A stretch of DNA of 64,000 nt from Pyricularia pennisetigena. Its lineage: Eukaryota; Ascomycota; Sordariomycetes; Magnaporthales; Pyriculariaceae. Under the pieces are notes generated by a model. That model ran no database searches, had not been told where the DNA came from, and saw nothing but the letters and a program-made list of their open reading frames with translations. The translations under genes were made by a program, and so were the position numbers. Shown here piece after piece: positions 1 to 10,977 of this stretch (position 1 is the stretch's first letter; each line of letters opens with the position of its first letter). The stretch spans positions 178,228-242,227 of the forward strand of contig NC_043743.1 of the NCBI RefSeq assembly GCF_004337985.1, written 5' to 3'.

Positions 1-956
1 CGGGGTGGTTTGTGTCAGCTTGCTTCCCCTTGCTCGTTCTCTTTTCCGCTTGCATACGTTGCCAGCACCCCTGAGTGGAATAGCACACGCACCATCTTAT
101 ACATGGGCACACTCCCGTACGAGAAAGCCACCGTCCCGAGGATGATGCTAAACGTATAGTTCCTGCCAACAAATCACCCCCGTCGTCCCCTCGCAACGAT
201 CAGCAAAAGTGTTCCCGCATCCACCAGACGTTTCCAGTCGCCTAGTTAGGGACTTTGTGTTTCCTTGGAAGAGCATAGAATTCGTACATGGTAGTCCGGT
301 TCTTGTACTTGTATGCCGCTCTGACCTGCTCGAAATTGGGCGGCTCCTGCTGCGTCGCTCGCCGTACCGGTCCGCTGCTGAAGAACGTCCTCCATCGTGG
401 TCGGATCTGTGCGGTTCGGCCGCCTCGGGAGCTGTAGAGCCAGCCTAGGGCTCGCTTTGTCGTTGCTGAGTTCATATTGTGATTTTGCGGCTCATTTCTG
501 TGGAAGGAGAATCTGAGAATGTTGGGCGATTCCTGAAGAGCAGGGGCTCGTCATTCGATAATTTTTTGGAGCCAGCAACATTTGGAGCTTCAAACGCCGA
601 TTTACGGGACCCACATCGGGACAGGGGGGCTAGCTTACTTACTCGATCCGTGCTTGTCGTGCCCAAAATCCCACCTGGGGTCTTTTTTCTCATTTGATAT
701 GTAGAGTCTGCCAATTGTCGGGCCGTGTTGTAAACAAACTATTTCTCCAATACCAAAGTGTTTCCGCATTTGATCCAAAACCCCTTATGCATATAATTTT
801 AAATACAACGGTCAAGATCCAAAACGTACCCAGTATACCCGGACAGATACGCCCAACATTCAAGCCAATCAAACGCCACCTCATCTTGTCAATTTTTACC
901 TCCATTTGATCCCAATAATCCCAAAAAGTGCTTCCAACTCCAAGTGTCCAAAACTC
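1..956. other. Intergenic / unassigned left edge
   Basis: I see no supported gene here. Only short overlapping open frames occur on both strands, with no recognisable domain, and some run into the 3' end of the neighbouring oxidoreductase gene. The stretch may be the 3' flank of that gene plus the regulatory region of a gene lying outside the window. Confidence 0.5.
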
Positions 957-2744
957 TCAAGCAAGTCTTTCCTTTGTTCCATTCACGCCATGGTGTCCAT
1001 TTACACCGTTTACGCCGTTCACCCCATTCACCCTCCTGCCATTGGTCATGCGGTTACCGTTCATACGATATGCCGGCACAGGGGTTCCAAATACCAGCCT
1101 CCCAAACCAACCCAGAGCGTCCAGCCAAAGCTGCAGCCAGTGTATGCCCATTCTGATAAACAGGTTCTTGAGGCCCAGCCTCGGCTTCTTTCCCCGGCTG
1201 AATGTGGAATCCTTGAATTGAAACGGTAGGGTGGCGCCTAGGTGCTCCGTCGCGACCTTCAACCCGCTGCTGAAACCGTCCTCGTGAAATCCGTACTTGG
1301 TCCAGGCACCCGCGTAACTAATACCTCTCTTGTTCTGTATCCTGTCCAACATTCCCTGTGCCCTCACGGCAGATGGTGTATACAGGGGGTGTCTGTACTG
1401 AAACCGCCCCTGCACGGTCTTGGGATCCGGCTCGTGGAGTGGGTTCAACGTGACAAGCACATCTCCGAAGATTTCCCGCGGTATGTGCTGCAGTATGTTC
1501 ATGTTGTACGTCAAGCTTACCTGATCAGTGTTGCTCCGACCAGACTCTGGGTTTGACAAGGTCAAAAAATTCCAGCTCGACCAGGCCTTCCTCGAGACTG
1601 GCATCAGGGAAAGATCCGAATGCAGAACAGCAACGTTTTCCGAGGTCTCAAAGCAAGACATGATTTGTCTCTCCTGAGGTGTGGCAGAATCTTGAATTAT
1701 CGAATAAGCCTGGTCGCCGTGGGTGGCCAAAATCACATGATCGTAAACTTCAGACTTGCCGCCTTCAAGATGCAGGCGGACACGACCATCTGCGTCATTT
1801 GAGAGTGACTTGACCGGCGTGTTCAGGAACAGGTGATTGGGAGGGAACCCCCTCATGACGGCGTCTACGTACGCCTTGGAGCCATCAGGGATAGTCAGCC
1901 AGTCAGGCCTTTTAGAAATAGTTGACAGAAGATGATGGTTCCAGCTGGTTTTGTTTTTCGTTTGGTTAGTAAAAACAAAGTATAAAAATAGAAAGGAAGC
2001 AAAATGCCAGCCATTCGATTTCCAAAGAACGGGCAACCTACAGAAATCGGACGAGCGTGATAGCCGGGAACTCAAGTAAACACTTATCCGGACTTGTGCT
2101 CCACACACACGCCGTCATGGGAATGAGGTAATCATCGCGGAACGCGTCCGAGTACCCTTCGCGCTCGAGGTAATGACCAATCGATTCATCCAAGTCAATT
2201 CTCTTCTTTGAGTTGGGGTCATGACCCTCCTCATACCGCAAGAGGTCAAGAGCAAGCTGGTTGAAGCGCACGATATCGAATATCATCCGCCACATCCGCC
2301 ACGAGAAAACATTCCTCAACTGGCAGAAGATGGCCCCGAGGCTCGAGCCAGCCCATTCGAAAAAGCCATGGTCACGCGAGATTCCAAACGACATCTCCGT
2401 CACTGCGGTTGGAACTCCAATCTTCTTGAGGAAGTTGATAAAATTGGCTGCGATAATGACATCATCTATTAGGCACGACGGATGGCGATGAAGATGAGTT
2501 GGGCATATTACTCACGGTAAGTAGCTGTGTTCATGACAATGAACCCCGTGTCAACCATCGTGGTGTACTTTCCATGACGGAAGGGGACAGTATTCGTATG
2601 GCCGCCTAGCCGTCCGGCGGCTTCGTACAGATAGACATCATGATGCGTGCGGTTCAGTGCCCACAGCGCGGCTATTCCGGCGGAGCCACTGCCGACGACG
2701 GCGACCTTTTTTCTAGGGACGCGGTGAGTAGGTGACGATGGCAT
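957..2744 (-). CDS. FAD/NAD-binding oxidoreductase, amine-oxidase-like (COG2907 type)
   Basis: Three exons on the minus strand (2744-2516, 2447-2042, 1944-957) encode 540 residues. The introns of 68 bp (GTGAGT...CAG) and 97 bp (GTAGGT...CAG) are placed by frame and by conserved sequence across the joints (TYPNFI and FLWNHHL). An N-terminal Rossmann dinucleotide site (GSGSAG, residues 18-23) is followed by the GRLGGHT motif near residue 47, as in flavin amine oxidases. The family is predicted NAD/FAD-binding proteins of unassigned substrate, often found near cyclopropane-lipid genes in bacteria; no substrate can be inferred here. The ATG at 2744 is chosen over an upstream in-frame codon because it directly precedes the basic stretch and the Rossmann strand. 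The C-terminus has hydrophobic and aromatic residues that could touch a membrane, then a low-complexity tail with repeated Asn-Gly-Val units. The gene appears complete. Confidence 0.82.
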
Positions 2745-4487
2745 TGTGGGAAATGTGTTTATAGAATAGTAGTAGATAAAACAAAGCAATTTTCAGATCA
2801 GAGTCATCGACGTCGACGACATCCGATGGCAGCTGAGAAATGAAGCACCAAAGAAGAAAAGAAAAATAGAAAGAGAAAAAGAAAAAAGTAATATAGGGAG
2901 AGATTCAGATAATATGATATTGAACACAATGGCTGGGACACAGACAGGTAAAGAACTAGAAAAACCTAAAGGCACCAAAATACCAGCGATAGCGACTGGC
3001 TAACGTACTAGAAAAGTAGATAGTGATCGTTGCATGCAGTTCGAGAGGAGAGAGAAACATGTGTAAGAAGAAGATAGATAGTGGGAAAGAAAGGTGACGT
3101 CGCGTGCCGCAAGCTGAAGTCAACTAACCGGTCTAGCGTTCAGAGACATGCAGCCTCAACGTGCGTGTGGTGACAGAGATCGAGAAGTAGCTGAGGAATC
3201 CAAAGACTTACATAGAATCGGACGTTGCCATGACCGGGTAAGCTGTTCTTGGAAAGTATGTGAGCGGGTACTGACCAGGCGCTCCTGGCTTGTTTCAAAA
3301 CCTGAGCAAAGATGGGACGAATGCAGAGAATACTGGACCTGATTGTCCGAGAGTACAATTGATCGTTCGACTGATGCACTCGTGTGGATTTCGAGATACG
3401 GTTACTACTGTAAAAACTTTAAAAAGACCTGGCTGGGCTTTTCTTCGGTACTGTGCTGTAATGACTGCACCTAGGCTTGCCAAGGTACTTGTAGCTTCCA
3501 ATCTAGGTTGGAGGAGCTAGGTTTAAATGGGAGAAAGACATCTCGGGGCGGCCTAGTACCAAGTGTGGAGTAGCGCCTAGCGGTAGATTCTCAAGTCCGC
3601 CGCGAGAAAAAGTCACACCGCGGTCTTGTGAATGGTCCGCACACCGTAGCCACCCATGTCCGATAACGAAAAGTAGGTGAAGCGACAGCGGAGGTCTTTC
3701 AGATGTCATGAACTACAGTAGGCAAAGATAAAAAGAAAAAAAAAAATAAAAATCGCGCAGAGAAACACAAACGGGCTTGCAGGAATCAGGACCCATACTA
3801 CTTACTGTAGATCTAGAGCCCTGCTGCAGTGCACCCATTTACAGACAATCGGTTTGTTTTACTTCACGTCACATCTCGTCCGCAAAAAATCACAATGTCG
3901 AGGCTCAACGGGACCGAACACCGATACGTCGCGAAATCGCAACCAGAGCGTCCAATTCTTATAAAGCGCCTTGTTCTTCTCCCCGGGTAATACAACTCCT
4001 AGTCCATGAGAATATTGAGATCTGGGAGCCTAAATTCTGCGTCGCCGGGTGATGATCAACTTTGGAGGAGAAGAAAGGAAGCGCGAGAGGGTCTTTGAGG
4101 CAGCAAAAATTTGCGCGCACGATAGAAATAGTCGGACTGCGAATTCGAGTCGGCACGTGATAAGCACCTTTTGTGGCTGGGGAACTATTTGCGGAGTAAC
4201 TACGGTCGGAAACTTAGTGGCTTCGAGTCATGGTACGTGCTCGTTAACGCGCCTTTTGCCAGAGAGCGGCAAGAGTTGGTTTCGTCTCACTCACTCATGT
4301 CGACCCGCCTGGGTCCGCCTCTGCATTCGGTCGACAATCAATCAATCAATCAAACCCACCCGGAACCTTACTGATCAATCGACATCCACCACATCCACCC
4401 GACTGCATAGACTACGACAGCTGCTGACGAAGACGACAGCAAGAACTAAACGACGAATCTTGTACACACTACTCTCCACGGAAACTC
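2745..4487. other. Intergenic region between the oxidoreductase and truncated RAV1
   Basis: No supported gene. The oxidoreductase promoter should lie just right of 2744; a purine-rich tract runs from about 2860 to 2890. Small frames near 3140-3700 and 3777-4156 occur on both strands and show no family signature. A short (AATC)n microsatellite lies near 4335-4352. The 3' end of RAV1, expected on the minus strand left of 4519, was looked for here and not found. Confidence 0.5.
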
Positions 4488-4514
4488 AAAAAAAAAAAAA
4501 AAAAAAAAAAAAAA
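4488..4514. repeat. 27-base poly(A) tract at the RAV1 break
   Basis: An uninterrupted run of A starts five bases beyond the last recognisable RAV1 codon, directly after a GTGAGT-like donor read on the minus strand. No RAV1-like sequence follows it. It may be a genuine intronic homopolymer, or mark a place where the assembly dropped or joined sequence. Confidence 0.8.
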
Positions 4515-4519
4515 CTCAC

Positions 4520-7500
4520 AATCAAAGCCCGCACAGCCATATCCCTCCTCTTCAGCATCCAAAACGCCCAACTCGCAAGCCACCTGTTCCCCTCCCTCGC
4601 GGCGGCGGCAAGAACCTCCTCCTCGAGCAGCCGCCTCAGCACGGGACCGCCATCGCCCTCGTAGACGCGCGCGACGGCAATCGCGAGCTGAATGTCTCTC
4701 AGCTGATTCAGGCACACGTTGACGGCGTCGTGCAGGTGGTCGGCCAGGAGGAAGAAGGCAGCCGCGTACTCGAACCGACGCTTGCTCATGAGCGCGTAGG
4801 CGTTCTTGAGCGCCGTCGTCCGCCACTTTGGGTCCTCAAAGTTGTTGGCGAGCAGCTTCTGCGTCGCCTTTTGCTCCCTGTTCCACGACGCCATCCGCCA
4901 CAAGCCCTGCAGGACCGTCTTCTTGCGTAGTGCCAGGTAGTACAGGCTGCAGTCCACCGGGTTCTTGAGGTCGCTCTTGGTGTACTCGTTGCGTGCAATG
5001 ACCTCGAACTGCCGTCTCTGTAGTGCCCATTTTTTTTTTTTTTTTTTTCGTCGTCAGCATCCTTTGGATTTGCTTTCCCAGTCTCAAGAATAGTACTAGT
5101 AGACCCAATAAAAAAAAAAAAAAACATGCAGCAATGCAATGCAGAAAGAAACAAGAGAAACAAAGACTTACGACTGCCCCAATATCACCTAGCCACATAA
5201 ACATGCCACTCTCCCTGGCTCCCTCCCACTTCAAGCTCCCATGGTTCTGCCTCTCCACAAAGTCGACCAGTATGTCCTGGCTCTCCGAGTGGTACGCCCA
5301 GTTGATCTCTCGCCAACCCATGTGGGCCTCGCTGGTCCTGCCCTTGCGCAGCGCGTGCTGCCGGAGTGAGAGCACGAAGCGCGCTCCGTTCTCGTCCATG
5401 CTTCGCCGCTGCGACTCGACCAGCCCTGCGCACTCGACAATGTCCACCAGTTGGATCTGCTCGTGCCCCGAGAGCTGCGTCAGGTCCACCCGCGTCAGCT
5501 TCTCGTTGATCTTTTGCGCCAGCTCCTCGTCAAACGCCTCCCCGTCGACGTCGTAGTCTCGGCTGCTGGACATGAACCCGCCCGAATCCTGCCTTGAACC
5601 GCCTTCTGTGTTGCCGCCGCCATCACCACCACCACCACCACCACCGTAGAACTCTCCCATGTCCAGTCCCAAGTAGTCATCCACAACTTCCCCTTCGACC
5701 CAGTACTTTAACGTCTTCCACAGCGCCAGTAATATCTTCCTCAGCAGCCCGGTTCTTCCGGCCAGCATGCATTGGCTCAGGAACTGTGGGTGGAAGACGG
5801 GCAGCGGCCCGTTCAGCCTCTGCACCACGTCGAACAGATCCCATCTGCTACTTGCGCCCTTGCCGTGCAGCCTCTCGAGTCTCAGGCCCTCCACCAGCGA
5901 CGAGCCGGCAGCCGCTGCGGCCACGTCGTATTGCCGGTCGTGCACAAACAGCTGGTTGCCCGCCCCTATGACAAGGTGCCCATCGCCAAGCCATGTCGAA
6001 TCGCCTATCGGATGCGGCGTCATCTCGCGGATGCTGATCTCACGGATCGGCGCCCACGCCGGGCCTTTGTTGAGGTAGTCAAACCGCATTTCCGACAGGA
6101 GCACCACGCGATGCGGGAACCCGACCGCCAGCACCGACTGCTTGTCGGGCGTCAGCGTCCAGTCCAGATCGTTGATGACGCCGCCCTCGTCAAAGTCCTG
6201 CGCGTACTCGAGCCGCGCGCCACGAATGTCCCAGATGGTCAGGCTGCTCCTACCGGCGTTCACCAGGGCGGCCCTCTTGAGCGTGCTCCCGCTTACAAGG
6301 CTTGGATTCTGCAGCCCCGTCTCCATGGAGCATGTGGTGAGCCACTCGACCTGTGAGTTTTCCGTGTCCACTCGCGCCGTCAGGAAGTCGACCCGCCCCT
6401 GGTGCGTGTACGACACTGCCACGTCCCGCGCGAACACGTCCAGGAATCCTGATATGGTTGGCGACGACCCGGCCGGGTCTACAGGTAGCACATATGCCAA
6501 GTCGTCGGTTCCCTCTAGGTCGAACCTGCAAAACTCCCTGATGGACGCTGACATCCTGCCATTCCCGTTGATGGCAGTAGCATTGTTGCCCCTTTCACTC
6601 TCCTTTGGCGATTCGGGCAGTCGAAGCTCCCACACGACACCCTTTTTCTCCGCTGTGATGGTCGCGATATGCACGACCCCAGCCGTTCCGTTCTGCTGCT
6701 TAGGCAAGCTGACCAGACACAACGGCTTCCCCTGGACCGTATAACCCGTCTTGGCCAGTACCCTCGGCGATGTGGAAGTCCGACAGTCCCAGAGCGCGAT
6801 GCTGTCGGCACGCAGGAACACGACGAATTGACCCTTGCGCAGCACGCAGATGCGGTGCATGTGGCCCATGTCGGCCACCATGGCCAGCAGCCCGAGGCTC
6901 GTCTCGCGGGCCCCGAGCTTGTGCTTCCACATGTTGCACTCGCCGTCCCGCGTCCGGCTGACAATCGCCCGGCCCGAGATATCACGCACGATCTTGCGGA
7001 TCGGCCCCGAGTGGCCAGACCAGATTCCCCGCAACCTGAGCCTCGGTTCATCGCCGCTGCTGGGTCTTTGGATCAGCATGTCGGCCACGTTGGCCTCGTA
7101 AACGCTAATAGTACCCCGAAAGTCGTGTATCAGGATGTTCATGTGACCGCCGGGCTTGTTACAAAAGTTGTACACGGCGACGCGGTGTTGCCTCTCGTCC
7201 AGTGATAGAATCGACATCCAGTCAAAGTCCTTGGATACAACATGCGCGGCATTAAACACCTTCCTGTCCTTCTTGGACGCGCCCTTGCCTCCGCCCACGT
7301 TCTCTAGCGCCCACGCCGTGAGACACCCCCTGGCGTCCATGACCACGCATAGCTCCGGGTTTTGATTCGCCACGGCCACGACGTGCTGCAGGCCCATGTC
7401 GTCCTCCTCAGCCCCTGCTTCTTGCACAGCCGTCTCCACCGCAGCACTAAGGTCCCGTCCGTGGATTATGAAAGCCCACCTAATATCCGACTCCCGGCCC

Positions 7501-8371
7501 TGGATGGCCTCTGCCAGATCCAGCTGGCCCCAGAGCTGCAGGTGGGAAGTCCCACCGTGCGCGTCGCCGGGCGCCCATACCCGCAGCACCTTGTCCGAGC
7601 AAAACGTGTAGAGCACGTTTTCCATGGTCTGCTCTACGTGGTGAGGCCTCCGCCACTCTATCCTCGTCACGGGTGCCGGGTGCCGCAGGTACACAAAGTC
7701 GAAACGGACCCCGTCGGACCCGAAGCTCAGCCTCCTCCACACCTTGACCAGGCCGTCGAGGTGGCCGCAGCAGGCTATGAAGGCCGAGTCGTACGAAAAC
7801 TCGGCGCATTGCACCGGCCCCGCGAGGTCTTTGGTCCATATACATGCCGGGTCTGCATCAGACGTCTGATAGACCTTGAGCGCCGCCCTTGCCACCAGGA
7901 GCTCCTCCGACGCGCCCCACGACAGCGAGATGGGCGTGCTGCCAGTCGCTTCACCGTCCGCGTCTGCAAAAGGCTCAAAGGTCGACTGCAGAGCCCACTT
8001 GACGGCATCAAACTCCTGTCCAAACGGCTTGTAAATCCTCACCCAGCCATCGGTGGCAGTGGCTATCTTGCCGCTGGCCTCATCAAAGGCTATCGCGCGG
8101 AGGGGGGACTCGTCATCGTCGTATACGGTCTGAAGGAGGGTCTTGTGGTCCGAGAGGATGGCGAAGGCATTGCCGGTTATGTATACCTAGACACGTTTTT
8201 AGGAAGTTTAGCATCTTCCTTGGCATATGCAGCAGCAAGTGGGTAGGGCGGGGTGGTTTGTGTGATGAGAAACCCATCTGGCAGCCTTACGATTATGCGC
8301 CGAGAGTCCCAGAATCCAGTCGAGACGGCCTGTGACGCGGACTCGGGCTTCCCGGGGAGAACGGCCTTCAT
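4520..8371 (-). CDS. RAV1: RAVE complex subunit Rav1, 3' end missing
   Basis: Minus-strand exons 8371-8291, 8186-5172 and 5017-4520, all phase 0, give 1,198 residues with no stop codon at the end. The introns are 104 bp (GTAAGG...TAG) and 154 bp (GTAAGT...CAG). Rav1 with Rav2 and Skp1 reassembles V1 and Vo sectors of the vacuolar/endosomal V-ATPase. The N-terminus (STGFWDSRRIIV) starts the WD40-like propeller region. The RAVE C-terminal domain is evident from about residue 740, including AHMGWREINWAYHSE and, across the second intron, RRQFEVIARNEYTKSD. A polyglycine insert (residues about 843-850) comes from a (CAC)n microsatellite near 5616-5646. Yeast Rav1 has 1,357 residues, so well over 100 C-terminal residues are missing. 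The reading stops at RALI, followed by a donor-like GTGAGT and a long T run, and no later exon is present. I take the gene as real and the loss as an assembly fault or a true truncation. Confidence 0.9.
5018..5171 (-). other. RAV1 intron with facing poly(T) and poly(A) tracts
   Basis: This 154-bp intron has GTAAGT and CAG ends and is fixed by the conserved coding sequence on both sides. On the transcribed strand it holds 15 T (5124-5110) and then 19 A (5048-5030), about 60 bases apart. The transcript could fold into an A-U hairpin bringing the splice sites closer together. Confidence 0.8.
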
Positions 8372-9121
8372 GCTCGGCGGGGTGCTGCGGTCAAGACATG
8401 TCCGCATACAGGGGCGTTGGGAGTTCAACAGTGACAGTGGTCAGTGAAGAAGCGAATCGGACGATGCTGACAGGTTTGCGACGGACGAAATTGGGTAGCG
8501 ATGGTCGTGACTAGGGCTCAGAAATGGCGACTCGAGTCGCGCCGGGGTTAAGCCTTCAAACGTTTGTAATAGCTACTAGTTCCTTTTTTTTTCGCGTGAG
8601 GTTTGCCGTCGTTGGTCAATGGCTTGACAGAAAGTCAACCTATGTTGAGAGAATAGGAGGTCGCACTGGTCGTTGAACGAGATACGTCACAAACTGGAGC
8701 TTTAGTGAAACTGCGTGTCCTCCGCTATGGGCTCCGCTAACGGACCGCTGGAGAATGCCGGGGCGCTTGACAAAGGGTCCACAGCACGCCGCAGCCCTGC
8801 AAATTAACCGCGCAGGCGCCAAGATGCGTTCATGGTATTGAAGACATGGAATGGAGATTGGTTTAACTAATTAAAATGCAGAAAATTTGGAGGGGGGGAG
8901 GGCTTTATTTTCTGTATTGTTCCGATCTAACATGCATCCGATGTCGTATGAAATATATGGTATAATGGTACAGAGTATACAGTAATACAGATCACTGGCC
9001 AGTTTGTGACTCGCCGGCAAATAAAAAGTCTCTTTGCATCTCCTAAACCCACGTTGCCGTCGAGGCCCCAAGAAAGCACCACAGCCTCCGCAATGCATTC
9101 TCTGTAGCCCTTCTCCCCGGA
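8372..9121. other. Intergenic region, RAV1 promoter side and COX11 3' flank
   Basis: No gene is supported. The left part should be the RAV1 5' region, including a T-rich tract near 8583-8592. The right part lies beyond the COX11 stop codon and is AT-rich around 8870-9000, fitting a 3' untranslated region. Small frames on either strand show no conserved family. Confidence 0.5.
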
Positions 9122-9707
9122 CTATGAGCTTTTCTGCTCCACCCAGCCCCTGAGATCCTTGATCTCTCCGTTGTTGTCATATCTCGCCTCTGCGAGCCAG
9201 TCAGTAAACCCAGTAGGGATGCGTAGAACCATCACCAGAGAACTAAAGACAAGAGAAAACTCACTAAAAAACGTATAATTCAACGTAACAGTCTCGATTC
9301 CCCTCATGTTCAAATCATGCAGCAAATCCGGATCCAGGTAGAAAAACACGGGCATGTCGACCGTCTCGCCGGCGTTGAGCCTCTGCTCCTCGAAGCAGAA
9401 GCACTGAATCTTGCTAAAGTACGGCGCGACCTGCGCGGGCGTGACGCTGTACGTCGCCACGCCGATGATGTCCTGGTCCGAGTTGTTGGTGGCCTTGTAA
9501 AAGGCCAGGGCCGTCTCGCCCGGGAGGACGCGCACCTCGCGCTGCTGTGGCACAAACTTCCACGGCAGAACGTCCGACACGCACGCGTTGAACGTCACCT
9601 TGATCCGCTTCGCGCTCGTCACGGGCTTGAGCCGCTCCGAGAGCTCCATCTCGTCGTCACCCGAGGGACCGTGACCCGGTGCCCGCACCGGCTGGCCACC
9701 CCAGCCC
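9122..9707 (-). CDS. COX11: Cytochrome c oxidase assembly protein Cox11, 5' end lost in a gap
   Basis: Two minus-strand exons, 9707-9265 (5' partial) and 9189-9122, are joined across a 75-bp intron (GTGAGT...CAG) that restores TFFKARYDNN. Cox11 (CtaG family) is a copper chaperone of the mitochondrial inner membrane that delivers copper to the CuB site of Cox1. The copper-binding CFCFEEQ motif is present, as are VTFNACVSDVLPWKF, PQQREVRVLPGETALAF and ETVDMPVFFYLDPD, which make the call secure. The readable part begins at GWGGQPV, just inside the intermembrane-space domain. The mitochondrial presequence and the single membrane anchor should lie upstream but fall in or beyond the 11 N at 9708-9718. 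The other side of the gap already holds the 5' flank of VTI1, so more sequence is missing than the gap length suggests. Confidence 0.93.
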
Positions 9708-9734
9708 NNNNNNNNNNNAAAAAAAAAAAAAAAA
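9708..9734. other. Assembly gap (11 N) followed by 16 A
   Basis: Eleven undetermined bases are followed by a pure A run. The gap removes the 5' part of COX11 and possibly part of a COX11/VTI1 intergenic region. Frames that appear to run through it from the COX11 side into VTI1 antisense are artefacts. Confidence 0.97.
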
Positions 9735-9817
9735 GCATCAAACACTTTTGAGAGAAACACACGCTCCATACACCACCACCAAACACTTCCGACCAAACTC
9801 CACCAATCCCGCCCGCC

Positions 9818-10632
9818 ATGTCCAACCCCCTCGACGCCGAACCGGGCACTGAGCTCTTCGCCTCGTACGAGGCCGAGCTCAAGCTCGTGCAGGCCGACCT
9901 CTCGCAGAAGCTCGACTCGATCCCGGACCTGACGGGCGAGCCGCGCAAGGCGGCCCTGTCCCAGGCGAGCCGGGCGCTCGAGGAAGCCGACGAGCTCCTC
10001 GGCCAGATGCGGCTGGAGAAGCAAAAGAACATACCGTCGGGCTCGCGCGCGCGGGTGAACCAGCGCTTCCGCAACTACGAGACGGACGTCGACGCCGTGC
10101 GCCGCCGGCTCGAAGCCCTGGCCAGCGACCGGTCCGCCCTGTTTGGCGGCCGTTACCAGGACAACCCGTCCGGGAGCGGCGGCGGGTCGGCGTCGGACGT
10201 CCAGCTGGAGCAGAGGGAGCAGCTGCTCCGCGGCACCGACCGTCTCGACCGCAGCAGCAGGCGGCTCAAGGACAGCCACGCCCTCGCGCTCGAGACCGAG
10301 GCCATCGGCGCATCGACCCTGCGCGACCTCGCCCACCAGCGCTCTCAGATCCAGCACACCACCGAGGTCCTCGTCCAGAGCGAGGGCTACGTCGACAGGA
10401 GCGTCAAGACCCTGAGGGGCATGGCGCGTAGGTACTGTTATCCTTCTCCCTTGTTACTTTTTTTTTTTTTTTTATCATTCCCACCGGATCCTCTTTGGTG
10501 GCGAGACCATGACCAGCTGACTGACTCGTCTATCATCTACTCAGGATGGCTACCAACCGCATAATAACCATCGCCATCATCACCGTCTTGGTTATGCTCA
10601 TTCTTGCCGTCATTGTTAGCAAGTTCAGGTAG
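9818..10632 (+). CDS. VTI1: Qb-SNARE Vti1
   Basis: Exons 9818-10431 and 10545-10632 encode 233 residues; the 113-bp intron (GTACTG...CAG) contains a 16-T tract at 10458-10473. The alternative donor four bases upstream (GTAGGT) breaks the frame; the chosen one restores MARRMATNRII. Vti1 is a SNARE used in Golgi-to-endosome, endosome-to-vacuole and intra-Golgi fusion, pairing with several syntaxins. The N-terminal helical domain (about residues 10-95), a heptad-rich SNARE motif (about 135-200), and a C-terminal membrane anchor (about 209-229, IITIAIITVLVMLILAVIV) ending in a short SKFR tail are all visible. The length matches the family. It is divergent from COX11 and convergent with RRP12. The intron before the membrane anchor separates the tail from the SNARE motif. 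Confidence 0.95.
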
Positions 10633-10977
10633 AGAGATACGGCTGTATTATGTTCCTTTTTTTTTTTCTCTCTCTCTCTCTTTTGTTTGCCTTCGCGAGG
10701 ATAAATGGAGTTTTTGGAGTTTTCTTTTGCAAGCCTGCAACCAGTCAACAACAATCATGTAAATATATCACCTAGTCCACAATACGAATATCTGCTGGTG
10801 TTTGTGCTATCATCATCGCACCACCTTTTTTTTTTTTCATGAAACCGAAATAAAATTCAAAACGCCCTTTTCCCTTTTGTACTTTAGAAAATTACCACAC
10901 TGAAACTTGGATATCAAACTAAGGTATGTTCCACAACGGACCATTCCTCGAGGCCAATCATCAGGGCTGCATCAAAG
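10633..10977. other. Convergent 3' flanks of VTI1 and RRP12
   Basis: This short intergenic stretch holds a T run followed by a (TC)n tract near 10657-10682, another T run near 10827-10838, and AT-rich sequence typical of 3' untranslated regions and polyadenylation sites. No gene is seen. Confidence 0.6.

Noticed and set aside
1..15. 15-base match between the window start and the first RAV1 intron (8249-8263)
   Set aside because: A few exact 15-mers are expected by chance in 64 kb, and the match does not extend.
4049..4930. 293-codon plus-strand open frame
   Set aside because: Its second half is antisense to the conserved last RAV1 exon and its first half has no family signature; it also translates a poly(A) run as lysine.
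5772..8246. Several plus-strand frames of 100-294 codons (5772-6356, 6142-6744, 6669-7205, 7362-8246)
   Set aside because: All are antisense shadows of the GC-rich RAV1 coding exon, which has a recognisable family on the minus strand.
9122..10357. A continuous minus-strand frame from COX11 through the N run into VTI1
   Set aside because: It passes through undetermined bases and the 16-A tract, and its upper half is antisense to VTI1; only 9122-9707 is COX11.
10428..10434. GTAGGT as the VTI1 intron donor
   Set aside because: It leaves a frame that does not join the exon encoding the membrane anchor; the GTACTG donor four bases later does.
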